Shown here: piece by piece, positions 35,344 through 44,191 of the stretch | Numbering within the stretch: the stretch's first letter is position 1 | Layout of the letters: every line of letters begins with the position of its first letter | Assembly (NCBI GenBank): GCA_021297895.1 | Contig: JAJTHN010000019.1 | Location: forward strand, 1 to 64,000 | Direction: 5' to 3' | DNA length: 64,000 nucleotides | From: Phycisphaeraceae bacterium | GTDB taxonomy: Bacteria > Planctomycetota > Phycisphaerae > Phycisphaerales > UBA1924 | Notes under the pieces: model-generated | What the model saw: the letters and a program-made list of their open reading frames with translations, nothing else | The model's database searches: none | Told to the model about the DNA's origin: nothing | Made by a program: the position numbers and the translations under genes

Positions 35344-36534
35344 TCAGCGTTCGACCGGACCGACGATCGGCGGAATGGTCACCGGTGATGGGGCCTGGCC
35401 GAACGGCGGCGCATCGCGGAGGAACGCGCGGCGGATCTTCGGCGGGTTCACGGGCCGGTGTTCGCGGCCCGGCAGCACGGGCGTCGCGGCCAGCCGCGTG
35501 AGGGTTTCGGCAGAGCCGACGACCTGAGCGAAGGCGGTGTATTGGCCGTCGAGCCGGGCGGTTTCCTCGCGCGAAAGAGCGATGAAGAACTGGGAGCCCG
35601 CGGTGTTGGGGTCGCGATCGCGTGCCATGCTCAGCACGCCGAAGTCGTGCGGGAGCGTGCTGGGCTCAAGCGGCAGTTCGTAGCCGGGGCCGCCCTCGCC
35701 GGTGGCGGTGGGATCGCCGGCCTGAATGACAAAGCCGCGCTGCGGGTTCGATCGGCCGACGGCGACGACACGGTGGAAAGCGATGTCGGTGTAGAAGCCG
35801 CCCTCGACGAGATGGCGGAAGTTCCATGCGGTGTTCGGCGCGGCATCGGGCCGGAGGCGGATCTCGAGCGTGCCCGCATCGGTTTCCATGATGACGTGTC
35901 GATCGACATACGTGCGTACGCCGGTGAACGTGCGCTCGCGGGCCTGGCGGCCGGGCGGATACACGGCGACGGGAAGACGCGGGTCGCGCTCATCGAGGAC
36001 GGCGCGAAGCGGCGTGAGCATGGGCTGAAGCACGACGGGCGGGCCGATGGGTGTGTGCCGGGGTGCCTGGTCGCCCTCGGGGTTGGCCGGCGTGTCGGTG
36101 GGCAGGGCCATGAGCTGCGCGAAGAGAACGGGACGGGTGATGAGCGGTGCTGCGGGCGCGGCCGCGGGGTCGGGTGACGCGTCGGGCGTGGCCGGGGCTG
36201 TGCGTTCGATGCCCTTCCAGATCTGCGGCAGCAGCGCGGCGAGGTCCACGCGGCCCGGCAGTGCGGCGGCGCGCGCGATGGGCTCGGCGGTATCGGGCAG
36301 GTGGAGCCAGACTTCAAGGCGGGGCGTGCCGCTGGTCTCGGGCGGGAGGGCGACGGTCATCGGGATCGCGCGGTCGACGCCGACGTAGAGACGATCGGGC
36401 GTGAGTTGTGCGCGGGCGGTCGTCGGCGACACCAGAAGGAGTGCGCAGGTCAGGATCAGCGGGGCGAGCGCGGGTGCCGCGGCGGAGAGGGCTGCTCGTG
36501 CGGAGCGGGCAAGGACATGTCGGATGGAGGCCAT
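35344..36534 (-). CDS. Exported cyclophilin-type peptidyl-prolyl isomerase
   Basis: 396 aa. Signal peptide (about 1-42: 'APLILTCALLLVSPTTARAQ'). Residues 45-195 form a non-conserved N-terminal domain. The cyclophilin domain follows (about 205-375): V-I-M-E-T-D-A-G-T-L-E-I-R-L, P-N-T-A-W-N-F, F-Y-T-D-I-A-F-H-R-V, G-F-V-I-Q-A-G-D-P-T, G-V-L-S-M-A-R, S-Q-F-F-I-A-L. The active-site Arg in F-H-R and the Q-x-G-D-P motif are present. The ATG at 36534 has GAGG nearby; the open frame reaches 36702. Likely folds proteins in the periplasm. Convergent with copA. Confidence 0.88.
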   Translation of the reverse strand: MASIRHVLARSARAALSAAAPALAPLILTCALLLVSPTTARAQLTPDRLYVGVDRAIPMTVALPPETSGTPRLEVWLHLPDTAEPIARAAALPGRVDLAALLPQIWKGIERTAPATPDASPDPAAAPAAPLITRPVLFAQLMALPTDTPANPEGDQAPRHTPIGPPVVLQPMLTPLRAVLDERDPRLPVAVYPPGRQARERTFTGVRTYVDRHVIMETDAGTLEIRLRPDAAPNTAWNFRHLVEGGFYTDIAFHRVVAVGRSNPQRGFVIQAGDPTATGEGGPGYELPLEPSTLPHDFGVLSMARDRDPNTAGSQFFIALSREETARLDGQYTAFAQVVGSAETLTRLAATPVLPGREHRPVNPPKIRRAFLRDAPPFGQAPSPVTIPPIVGPVER

Positions 36535-36628
36535 GACCCTCAGGCTAGCGTCCGTCAGCGGCGAGCGTGCGGCGCACGATGATCGCCCGGGGGCGCAGGT
36601 TCGCGGCCGCGGTGGAGCGAGGGACGCG

Positions 36629-37450
36629 TTACTTGCCGGCGGGGATGACAATCTGGCCCATCGGGGATGGGATGCCCTCTTCCTCGGCGGCGTCGAGCGC
36701 ATCGCTGAAGTTGTCGAGGGTCTTCCAGGCTTCCTGAACGACGGTTTTCGCGTCGGCGTCGGTGGGCTTTTCGGGAAGGATCGAGACGAGTGTCTTGTCG
36801 GAGTCCTGGAACCAGGCGACGGCCAGATCAGCGCGGAGGAGATTGGCGCCGACGACGTGGTTGAAGTCGATCTGGGTCTGCAGGCCGTCGACCATCAGCG
36901 AGAAGCCGCTGCGGAGGGTGTCGAAGCGCACATTCGGATTGGTCGGGCCGCGATACTGGTAGTTCACGGTGATCGAACCGGGCGTGCCAGCCCAGAGGTC
37001 GACGGTGGCGGAGAGCGGGTGCGAGCCGCGGTGAGAGGGGCAGTAGAACACGCCGGGGGCGGTGATGTAGTCGTGGAAGAAGAGGGTTCCGACGCCGTCC
37101 CAAAGGTTGGTGCCGCCGAGACGTGCCTGCATCATCATGTGCGGCGCGCTGGTGGGGTCGGCGATGCCCTTGACGCTGTGGACACTTTGGGGGAGTTGGC
37201 CCTTGCGGTCGCCAGAGAACATGGCGAGGCCGAGTCCGACCTGGCGGACGTTGGAGCTGCAGACGACCTGGCGCGTGGTCTCGCGCACTCGCGCCATCGA
37301 CGGGACGAGGATCGCCATGAGCACGGCGACGACGGCGAGCGAAACGATCACATCGATCAGCGAAAAGGCCCGAGAACGCGCGAGATCGACGCGCGCATTG
37401 GTGCGCGAACCGATGCGGAGTTGAGTTTGCTCACGGAGCTTTGGTTGCAC
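36629..37450 (-). CDS. Type IV pilin-like pseudopilin (prepilin N-terminus)
   Basis: 273 aa. A 24-residue basic leader, then R-A-F-S-L-I-D-V-I-V-S-L-A-V-V-A-V-L and a hydrophobic helix, as in prepilin-peptidase substrates. The usual Glu5 is replaced by Asp (F-S-L-I-D). The C-terminal domain has the form of planctomycete 'H-X9-DG' pseudopilins: C-S-S-N-V-R-Q-V-G-L-G-L, C-P-S-H-R-G-S-H and L-M-V-D-G. The GTG at 37450 is chosen because GGAGG lies 5 bases upstream; the frame opens at a GTG at 37486. No secretion-machinery gene is adjacent. Upstream of and on the same strand as the cyclophilin. Confidence 0.75.
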   Translation of the reverse strand: MQPKLREQTQLRIGSRTNARVDLARSRAFSLIDVIVSLAVVAVLMAILVPSMARVRETTRQVVCSSNVRQVGLGLAMFSGDRKGQLPQSVHSVKGIADPTSAPHMMMQARLGGTNLWDGVGTLFFHDYITAPGVFYCPSHRGSHPLSATVDLWAGTPGSITVNYQYRGPTNPNVRFDTLRSGFSLMVDGLQTQIDFNHVVGANLLRADLAVAWFQDSDKTLVSILPEKPTDADAKTVVQEAWKTLDNFSDALDAAEEEGIPSPMGQIVIPAGK

Positions 37451-37749
37451 TGCAACCTCCACGGGCACCCCTGCCCAGACGCGCACTCGTGTGTGAAGAT
37501 AACCGATTGTTGACGAATGTGCTAGTCTTCTGTATCGGGATTAGGGCCCCGGAGATCGAGGGAAAACCAGATCGTCAGGAATACACCTACAAACGCGATG
37601 CGAATATGTGAAGATGGGGAATTGTGGTGGGTGCTGATCGAAGTGCGGTCTGAAAGTGATTGGCGGGGATCCGAGCTGGTCGAGTGGCCGTATGGGCTGG
37701 CGTGAGAAGTCCGGAGCCTTCCTGGTCTCTTGACTCGAATGGGGTAAAC

Positions 37750-38388
37750 ATGCCGTTGTCTCCAGCAGAGCAGGCCGCGGATCTTGCGTTGATGCGAGGC
37801 GTCGCGGCCGGGGAGGCGTCGGCGGTTGGTCGTTTGTATGACCGGTTCGGTGCGCTGGTGTATCGGATGGCGTACCAGGCCCTGCCGTCGCGGAATGATG
37901 CGGACGAGGCGGTTCAGGAGGTTTTTGTCCGCCTCTGGCGGACCGCGGGGCGGTATGACCCGTCTCGTGCGGCGCTGGTGACTTGGGTGATGCTGCTGAC
38001 GAGGCGGTATCTTGTAGATCGTTTGCGGCGGCAGCGGACGGCGCCGAAGTTCGGCGTGATCGATGAGCGGGCGCACGGCGTGACGGACACGCGGTCGGGA
38101 CCCGGGATCGGCACCGCCGGGGCAGAGGGCGAAGGTGCGGGTTGGAGCGGATTGGGCGGCGGGGTTGTGGACCCCGAGCGTGCGGAGCGGTTTGCGGCGG
38201 TGATGAAGAAAGTGGAAAAACTCCCTGCGCTGCAACGAACGGTGGTGATTCGGGCGTATCTGAATGGTCAGACGCTCAGGCAGATCGGCGAGGAGCTGGA
38301 CACGCCTCTGGGGACAATCAAGTCGGCGCTTTCCAGGGCGCTGGTACGGCTGCGGGAAAGTGAACTCAGCGAAGGAGTTCCGGGATGA
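37750..38388 (+). CDS. ECF-family RNA polymerase sigma factor
   Basis: 212 aa. Region 2 is seen at about residues 25-95 (L-Y-D-R-F-G-A-L-V-Y-R-M-A, D-A-D-E-A-V-Q-E-V-F-V-R-L-W, W-V-M-L-L-T-R-R). A variable linker precedes region 4 at about 155-210 (L-P-A-L-Q-R-T-V-V-I-R-A-Y-L, L-R-Q-I-G-E-E-L-D-T-P-L-G-T-I-K-S-A-L-S-R-A). The stop overlaps the anti-sigma start (ATGA), so the pair is coupled. The ATG at 37750 fits the usual length; an upstream in-frame extension to 37660 has no homology. Confidence 0.93.
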   Translation: MPLSPAEQAADLALMRGVAAGEASAVGRLYDRFGALVYRMAYQALPSRNDADEAVQEVFVRLWRTAGRYDPSRAALVTWVMLLTRRYLVDRLRRQRTAPKFGVIDERAHGVTDTRSGPGIGTAGAEGEGAGWSGLGGGVVDPERAERFAAVMKKVEKLPALQRTVVIRAYLNGQTLRQIGEELDTPLGTIKSALSRALVRLRESELSEGVPG

Positions 38389-39206
38389 AGGCCATGAACA
38401 ACGGACACATGCACGGACAGAACGGTGATGAGGGCGAGCCGAGTCTCGCGGAGTTGTTCGACCTTGCGCAGATGGATGCGCTGGGCCTTCTCGACGAGCC
38501 GGGGCGCGTGCGCTTCGAGCATGCCTTTGCGCGGTCGCCCGAGGCGATCAAGGCGCAGTTGCGTGCGCAGCAGAATCTGGCGGTGCAGTTGGCGGCGATG
38601 ACCCCGGACGTTTCGGTGCCGGCGGGTCAGCGCGAGCGGGTGATCGATCGCGTGGCGGCGGAGGCGGCGGGGGATCGGGACATCATCGCGCACCTGGAGC
38701 CGGCGGTGTTGCCGGCGCAGGGTGTCAGCCGCGTGTGGCGAGCGGCGTCGATCGCGTGCGCCGCGGCGGCGATCGTGTTTGCGTTCACGACGATCCAGAT
38801 GCAGGGCCGGTATCGGGAGCTGGACAACGCGTTCCGCACGGGTCAGGTCGCGACGATGTTCATCAAGGAGTTCGGTCCGCGGTTTGAGACGGCTCTGGCA
38901 TCTCCGGGGACGCGGTTCATTCAGTTCCAGGCGGTCGATGGTCAGCGTGGTGCCGCGGTGGTGCTGCACGATTCGGCGACGGGCGAGGCGCAGTTGTTCT
39001 GCCACGATCTGCCGGAGAAGGAGGCGCGGTATCAACTGGTGATGATCCTGCCGGGCGAGGAGCGTCGCGTGGTGCTGCCGGTGCGGGCCAGCGGAGCGCG
39101 GATCGCCCAGGTGATCGAGCGACTGGATCTGCCGATGGGCGCATCGCTGGCGATCACGCGTGTTGGCGGCGAGGAGCAGCCGCTGCTGACGAGCATCAAC
39201 TTGTGA
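38385..39206 (+). CDS. Membrane anti-sigma factor, RskA-like
   Basis: 273 aa. An N-terminal helical cytoplasmic domain (L-A-E-L-F-D-L-A-Q-M-D-A-L-G-L-L-D-E) would bind the sigma factor. One transmembrane helix lies at about 115-138 (A-S-I-A-C-A-A-A-A-I-V-F-A-F). The outer C-terminal domain has the anti-sigma-K pattern: G-A-A-V-V-L-H-D, Y-Q-L-V-M-I-L and a closing A-S-L-A-I-T-R-V-G-G. It would hold the upstream sigma factor inactive until regulated proteolysis or another signal. The signal is unknown. Confidence 0.85.
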   Translation: MKAMNNGHMHGQNGDEGEPSLAELFDLAQMDALGLLDEPGRVRFEHAFARSPEAIKAQLRAQQNLAVQLAAMTPDVSVPAGQRERVIDRVAAEAAGDRDIIAHLEPAVLPAQGVSRVWRAASIACAAAAIVFAFTTIQMQGRYRELDNAFRTGQVATMFIKEFGPRFETALASPGTRFIQFQAVDGQRGAAVVLHDSATGEAQLFCHDLPEKEARYQLVMILPGEERRVVLPVRASGARIAQVIERLDLPMGASLAITRVGGEEQPLLTSINL

Positions 39207-39358
39207 TGCGGGGTGCCGAGCGCCGGGTCGGGCGTGATTCGGCAGGGGCACGTCGTCGGCGAGCGTTCGAGTGTGAGCACATCGGGGTGTGATGGGTGAT
39301 CGGGGGGCTTGAGCCCGCGCGGCGCGATGGCCCGGTTTCAACGAGCGATCTTCTTTCG

Positions 39359-39396
39359 AGCGATGACGGCCGATAGAGCCGTCGTCGCTTGTTCTG
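39359..39396 (+). terminator. Probable transcription terminator
   Basis: AGCGATGACGGC pairs with GCCGTCGTCGCT (one G-T pair) around CGATAGA, followed by TGTTCT. It is 150 bp after the anti-sigma stop and just before the 3' end of the opposite-strand coiled-coil gene. Confidence 0.5.
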
Positions 39397-39427
39397 GCCC
39401 GTGTGATCGGGCAGGGCGGCGCGCGGG

Positions 39428-41824
39428 TCAGATGGCGGCGGCCATCTGCTGCTCGAACTTGAGTTTGGCGCGGGCCATGAGTCGGTAGAGGATGAAGTAG
39501 AGGATGGTGGCGAAGGCCAGGCCGCCGCCGCCGAAGGTCGCGACATAGGCGAGGCGGGCGTCGACGAGGGGTTCCTCGCCGGCGCGGGCCGGCTGGGTGA
39601 TGGTGGTGGCGGCGCCGTCGCCGCGGGCGTCGCGCTGGGCGTTGGCCAGCGCGACCATCGCCAAAGAAAGTGTCTCGAGTTCGCGCTCGGTGCGTTCGCG
39701 GCCGACGCCGCGGAGTTCGATGGTCAGCACGCCGGCGCGGTCGGTCATGATGGACATGTCGGCCTTGGTGCGCTTCATGACGGCGGCGGGGGTGGCCAGG
39801 TCGGACATGGCGCGCTGCGCGAAGCGTTCACCGGCGAGATTGAAGAACTGAGGATCCTCGGCGAGTTTCTCGTGGTTGGCGGTCCACGACAGCAGGTCGT
39901 CCTGCGCGAGCGTGCCTCCCTTGGCGTCGGCTTCGATGACGGCGCGTGCGGCAAAGACGCTCGGCGCGACCTGTCCGGCGATGGCCCATGCCATGGAGAA
40001 GATGACCGCGAGGCTGGCGACGATGCTGAGCACCCAGACCGCCGCGTGCGAGCGGCCGGCCTTGGCCTGATGGGCCTTGCGTTCCTCGGCCAGCGCCGCG
40101 GCGGCGGCGGCGATCTTCTGACGCTGGGCGATGACTTCCTCGTACTGCTCGCGGCGCTTGGCGATCGCGGCCTTGGCTCCGGCGAGTTTGCGGGATTGGG
40201 CGAGGATCAGGTCGCGCTGGCGACGAAGGCGCGAGCGGCGGAGTTCGACCCATTGCTCATCGTGCGAGCGGGCGTTGTTCGGCGCGGTGCTCTCGGCCGA
40301 GTCTGCGCGGGCCTCGGCGTCCGCGGCGCGGGTCTCGGCGGACTTGAGCCGCTGGGCAAGCACGCGGAGCGCTTCGTCGCGTGCGGCGAGCGATTGCTGC
40401 GAATCCTCGATGCGAGCCTGCAGATCGGCGGTCGCTTCGCCCGCGCGGGCGAGCTGGTCGCGAAGGTCGGCGATCGTGCGCTCGTGCTCGCTGCTGCTGA
40501 CGCTGTCGGCGGACTGCCGCTGGGCGGCGTCGGCGAGGCTGGCTCGGGATGCGGCCAGTTCGGCGCGGAGGGTGTCCAGCTCGGCGCGGGCGGCGTCAAG
40601 ATCGGCGCGGGCCGATGCCAGCTCCTCACGGGCCTGTGCCAGGGCGGCCTCGGACTTCGAGAGCGAGGCCTGAAGATCGGCGATGGTTGAGCGGGCCAGT
40701 TCGGCTTCGGCGGCCAGGGCTTCGGCACGGGCCCGGGTCTGGGCGAGAGCCTCGGCCCCTTCGCGTGCGGCCTGTGAGCTGGCGGTGTCGGCCGCGCTGA
40801 GTGTCGCGATGCGGGCGCGGAGCGAGGTCAATTCGGCGGTCGCGGCGGAGAGTCGCTGTTCGCAGTCGGCCAGGGCCGCACGCGAGCCGTCGGCAAGGGT
40901 GCGGAGATCGTGAACCTGTTCCTGCTCGCCGGCGAGGGTGGTGGCCAGCTCGTGGGCACGCTGCTGCGCGGACTGTTCGCGGCGGGTTGCCTGCTCGAGA
41001 TCTTCGCGTGTGCGGGCGAGTTCATCGGCCAGGCGTGCGGCCTCGGCACTCGCGGCGTCGCTGGTGCTCTGGCTGGCTCGTTCCAGTTCGTTCATTCGCG
41101 CCTGCGAGGCGCGGAGTTGCTCGCGGAGCTCATCACGAAGGCGTTCGGCGTCGGCGTGCGCGGCGCGGGCCTCGTCCGCGGCCTGTTCCAGTTCGCGCGT
41201 GTGGGTCAGGGCCTCATCGAGCCGCGTGCGGAGTTGCGCGGCCTCGGCGGCGTGGCCCGCGGTGACGCTGGCGGCCTCTTCGCGTGTGCGATTCAGCGAG
41301 GCCTGGAGATTGGCGACCTGCTGTTCGAGTTCGCTCGCCTGTGCCGCGGACTGGGTGTGTGCGCTGGTCAGGTCGCGGACCTGACGGGCCAATTCGGCCA
41401 GTGGCGTCTGTGTCTGTTGGCGGGTTTGCTCGAGGCTGTTTTGGAGCGCCTGCTCGAGTTCGCGGTGCTGGCTGGTGGCCTGCGCCAGGCGGGCTTCGAG
41501 CTCCTCGGCGCGGGAACTGGCCTGTGTCTGCGCGGCCTGTGCCTCGCTGAGGAGTTGCTCCATCGTGGCGCGGTCGCTCTCGAACTGCGCACGCTGAAGA
41601 TCCAGCGACTCCTGCTGGGCCTGAAGGTCCGCGGCGCGGAGAGCGGTTTCCTCGGCGGACTTCTTGAGTTGTGACAGTTGGGTTTCGAGCGTGCTGAGGA
41701 ATCCCAGCGCCTGATCGCCGACGGAGTCGCGCGTGCCGCGGGCGTGGCCGGTGGCCGCGGGGGAGGTTCCGCCCGTCGCCGAGGCGGCATCGGCAGGATC
41801 GGGATGGAGATGCGTGGTCTTCAT
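39428..41824 (-). CDS. Long coiled-coil protein with Wzz-like paired membrane helices
   Basis: 798 aa. Residues 30-600 are an almost unbroken coiled coil rich in Ala, Glu, Gln and Arg (heptads such as L-E-Q-Q-V-A-N-L-Q-A-S-L). A first membrane helix follows ('VWVLSIVASLAVIFSMAWAI', about 645-665). Next comes a ~105-residue outer domain with A-Q-D-D-L-L-S-W and G-V-L-T-I-E-L-R-G-V-G, and a second helix near the end ('YVATFGGGGLAFATILYFIL'). The helix-domain-helix layout is that of polysaccharide co-polymerases (Wzz/PCP), here fused to a giant cytoplasmic coiled coil. No glycosyltransferase genes are close. The ATG at 41824 lacks a clear Shine-Dalgarno. Confidence 0.75.
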   Translation of the reverse strand: MKTTHLHPDPADAASATGGTSPAATGHARGTRDSVGDQALGFLSTLETQLSQLKKSAEETALRAADLQAQQESLDLQRAQFESDRATMEQLLSEAQAAQTQASSRAEELEARLAQATSQHRELEQALQNSLEQTRQQTQTPLAELARQVRDLTSAHTQSAAQASELEQQVANLQASLNRTREEAASVTAGHAAEAAQLRTRLDEALTHTRELEQAADEARAAHADAERLRDELREQLRASQARMNELERASQSTSDAASAEAARLADELARTREDLEQATRREQSAQQRAHELATTLAGEQEQVHDLRTLADGSRAALADCEQRLSAATAELTSLRARIATLSAADTASSQAAREGAEALAQTRARAEALAAEAELARSTIADLQASLSKSEAALAQAREELASARADLDAARAELDTLRAELAASRASLADAAQRQSADSVSSSEHERTIADLRDQLARAGEATADLQARIEDSQQSLAARDEALRVLAQRLKSAETRAADAEARADSAESTAPNNARSHDEQWVELRRSRLRRQRDLILAQSRKLAGAKAAIAKRREQYEEVIAQRQKIAAAAAALAEERKAHQAKAGRSHAAVWVLSIVASLAVIFSMAWAIAGQVAPSVFAARAVIEADAKGGTLAQDDLLSWTANHEKLAEDPQFFNLAGERFAQRAMSDLATPAAVMKRTKADMSIMTDRAGVLTIELRGVGRERTERELETLSLAMVALANAQRDARGDGAATTITQPARAGEEPLVDARLAYVATFGGGGLAFATILYFILYRLMARAKLKFEQQMAAAI

Positions 41825-42143
41825 GGTGCAAGGCCGGGTCGGCGGAGTGTCTTGTGGATGCCCGAAGAGGCAGGGCGACAAGGACTTGCCGACCGTGATC
41901 TATCGGAACTCCGCGGCTGAGGCTGAAGGGACCGGCGCCGCGGATCGCGCTGGTTGGGCAAGAAGGCCTCACAGATGGACCATGGCCGGACGCGGCCAAG
42001 GGTTCTCGGGCCGTGGTGTGCCGGTGGCAGGCGACGAACGCGGCGGGGGCGTGGAATCCCCTAAAGTGTGGATGATGATCAACCGAAGGTGAACTTTGTC
42101 GTATACTGATTGGGATCCCCTCACGCTTTTACAGGAGAAGGCA
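41825..42143. other. Divergent intergenic region
   Basis: No gene seen. A TATACT at 42102-42107 is a plausible -10 box for the Cys-rich gene at 42144, giving a leader of about 30 bases; its -35 partner is weak. Confidence 0.45.
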
Positions 42144-42617
42144 ATGCGTTCCAATGGCTCGACTTCGTTGTTGGCACTGGCATCGGTGGTTGGGTTGACG
42201 CTGGCCGGAGCCTTGGGCTATGGCCTGTACTCCAAGTTCGGCTGCACGACGTGCGTGAGCGAGGAGCAGGCTGCGGTTCTGGCCGAGCAGCATGAGCACA
42301 CGGGCGACTGTTGTCCGCTGCACAGCGCGGGCAAGGAAGTCGCCAAGCAGGAGAAGACCGACGGCTGCGCCTCTGCGTGCGAGGGCGAGGCCAAGAGCGG
42401 CGGTGCGTGCGAGGCCAAGAGCGCGGGCAAGATGACCGCGTGCGGCGTGATGCTTCCCGAGCTGAACGCGGTCGCCCAGAGTGGCACCAAGGCGCAGGGT
42501 TGCGAGGCCTCGTGCGAGAAGTCCTGCGAGAGCAAGGCCGGTGACTGCACCGCGGAGGCTGGCAAGGGGACGTGCTGCGGCACGTGCTCGAAGGCTCAGG
42601 CCAACGCCAAGCCCTGA
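42144..42617 (+). CDS. Exported cysteine-rich protein
   Basis: 157 aa. AGGAGAAGG directly upstream fixes the ATG. An N-terminal hydrophobic helix (about 8-29) acts as signal peptide or anchor. The mature part holds 15 cysteines (34, 37, 56, 57, 75, 79, 89, 100, 120, 124, 128, 135, 144, 145, 148), including C-T-T-C, C-C-P-L-H, C-x3-C-x3-C and C-C-G-T-C, in a Lys/Glu/Ala/Ser-rich, probably disordered background. No family recognised. It could bind metal ions or form a disulfide-rich scaffold; neither can be read directly. A strong terminator follows, so it is a single-gene unit. Confidence 0.75.
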   Translation: MRSNGSTSLLALASVVGLTLAGALGYGLYSKFGCTTCVSEEQAAVLAEQHEHTGDCCPLHSAGKEVAKQEKTDGCASACEGEAKSGGACEAKSAGKMTACGVMLPELNAVAQSGTKAQGCEASCEKSCESKAGDCTAEAGKGTCCGTCSKAQANAKP

Positions 42618-42648
42618 TCGGGATGGGCGGACAAAGTGAACGTTGAAC

Positions 42649-42682
42649 CCGCCGGGCGAGCGATCGCCCGGCGGTTGTTTTT
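42649..42682 (+). terminator. Rho-independent terminator
   Basis: CCGCCGGGCG and CGCCCGGCGG arms around AGCGAT, followed by TTGTTTTT. It ends the Cys-rich gene 32 bp upstream. Confidence 0.88.
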
Positions 42683-42733
42683 GGGCCGCGGCGGGTGCGG
42701 GCGTGAAGCCGGGCGGGGCAGTACGCTTGGGCG

Positions 42734-43651
42734 ATGGAACCAATCGTGATCACCGACGAGCGGGAGCGGACGCGCTGCGTGATTGATCAGTCGCGCGGCG
42801 CATCGATCGTGCGATGGGAGACCGCGGCGGGGATGCCGATCGTCTCGCGGAATGTGCCCGGGGAGGACCAGCGCTCCAAGCCCGGCTGCTTCATCATGTC
42901 GCCGTGGACCAATCGTGTCGCGCGGGCGCGGATGACCTTTCGCGGCCGCGAGCACGCCCTTGACAAGCGCGTGGCGGCCGATGGCACGGCGATGCACGGC
43001 GATGTGCGCTCGCACCCGTGGACGATCGTCGATCGCTCGCCCGTGTCGGCCCGGCTGACGTTCGAGTCGCGGAGCGTTGCGGGCGGGGCGAACTTTCCGT
43101 GGGCGTTTGCGATGCAGGTGCGGTACGAGTTGCTTCGGAGCGTGCTGCGTATAGACATGACCTTGTGGAACCGCGCGGATGAGCCGATGCCGTGCGGCAT
43201 GGGCTTGCACCCATACTTTCCGCGGGCACCCATCGGCGGGGCGGCGCGGCAGCCGAAGGTGATGTTCCCGTGCCGCGGGAGGTATGAATCGAAGGCGATG
43301 CTGCCGGTCGCGTTGGCGCGGAGAGATGGGCTGACGCGGCGGTTCGCCTCGCCGGCGTTCTGGCCCGCGGCGGCGATCGATGATGTGTTCGATGGGTACC
43401 AGGGGCTCGCGCACGTGGACTATGGCACGCACGGCGTGACGATGCGGAGCGACGTATCGCTGTCGCACCTGGTGGCGTTCTCGCCGACGGATGCGAAGGG
43501 GAATCTCGAGCCGTTCTTTGCGATCGAGCCGGTGACGATGGCCAACGATGCGTTCAACCTCGCGGCGCGGGGCTGGAGGGACACGGGCGTGCGGACGCTC
43601 GATCCCGGGCAGAGCCTGTCGTGCTGGACGACGATCGCGCTGGAAGCGTGA
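42734..43651 (+). CDS. Aldose 1-epimerase-like protein (galactose mutarotase family)
   Basis: 305 aa. Interconverts alpha and beta anomers of sugars. Family landmarks: P-W-T-N-R-V-A-R-A-R-M-T-F-R-G near residue 58, M-H-G-D-V-R-S-H-P-W (catalytic-site His) near 95, G-M-G-L-H-P-Y-F-P near 155 (second His) and F-A-I-E-P-V-T (catalytic Glu) near 260. All expected residues are present. No signal peptide. Substrate is unassigned; galK lies 34 kb away, so no operon links them. The EVE gene follows after 63 bp. Confidence 0.85.
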   Translation: MEPIVITDERERTRCVIDQSRGASIVRWETAAGMPIVSRNVPGEDQRSKPGCFIMSPWTNRVARARMTFRGREHALDKRVAADGTAMHGDVRSHPWTIVDRSPVSARLTFESRSVAGGANFPWAFAMQVRYELLRSVLRIDMTLWNRADEPMPCGMGLHPYFPRAPIGGAARQPKVMFPCRGRYESKAMLPVALARRDGLTRRFASPAFWPAAAIDDVFDGYQGLAHVDYGTHGVTMRSDVSLSHLVAFSPTDAKGNLEPFFAIEPVTMANDAFNLAARGWRDTGVRTLDPGQSLSCWTTIALEA

Positions 43652-43714
43652 TGGCGTGTTGGCATCGCGGCGCGGACGGGTGCGGATGAGTGGCGGTTTG
43701 GAGGGAGCGGCGGC

Positions 43715-44173
43715 ATGGCGACGTTTCTGATCAAGGGCGATCCGGAGGACTTCGGCTTTGCGGATCTTGTCCGCGAGGGGCGTTCGCGGTGGGACGGGGT
43801 TGCCAACCCCACGGCGCTGATCCATCTGCGGATGATCCGCGCGGGCGATGAACTGCTCGTGTTTCACACCGGCAATGAGCGCGCCGTCGTGGGGCTTGCG
43901 CGAGCGGTGAGCGATGCGTACGCCGACCCGAAGCGAAGCGGGTTGAACGATCGCGGTGAAGCGAAGTTCGCGGTAGTGGATGTTGAGCCGGTGGCACGCG
44001 CGAGCACGCCCGTGACGCTCGCGGAGATTCGTCAACAGCCGGCGATGAAGGACTTCGTGCTGCTCAAGCAGTCGCGATTGAGTGTGATGCCCGTGCCCGC
44101 AGCGATCGATCGGGCGATCCGCGCGCAGGCGGGATTGGTGGCTCTGGGCGGCGAAGGCAAGTCGCGTGCGTAG
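43715..44173 (+). CDS. EVE-domain protein
   Basis: 152 aa, single domain of the PUA-like EVE family. Seen: F-L-I-K-G-D-P-E-D-F-G-F-A-D-L, W-D-G-V-A-N-P-T-A-L-I-H-L-R-M-I-R-A-G-D, V-F-H-T-G-N-E-R-A-V-V-G-L-A, a T-P-V-T-L-A-E-I segment and S-R-L-S-V-M-P-V. EVE proteins are thought to bind modified bases in DNA or RNA; they occur both in housekeeping contexts and in restriction systems, but no restriction gene is adjacent here. Convergent with the SpoIID-like gene 18 bp away. Confidence 0.85.
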   Translation: MATFLIKGDPEDFGFADLVREGRSRWDGVANPTALIHLRMIRAGDELLVFHTGNERAVVGLARAVSDAYADPKRSGLNDRGEAKFAVVDVEPVARASTPVTLAEIRQQPAMKDFVLLKQSRLSVMPVPAAIDRAIRAQAGLVALGGEGKSRA

Positions 44174-44191
44174 CGGTGATCGCTGCGAGGA

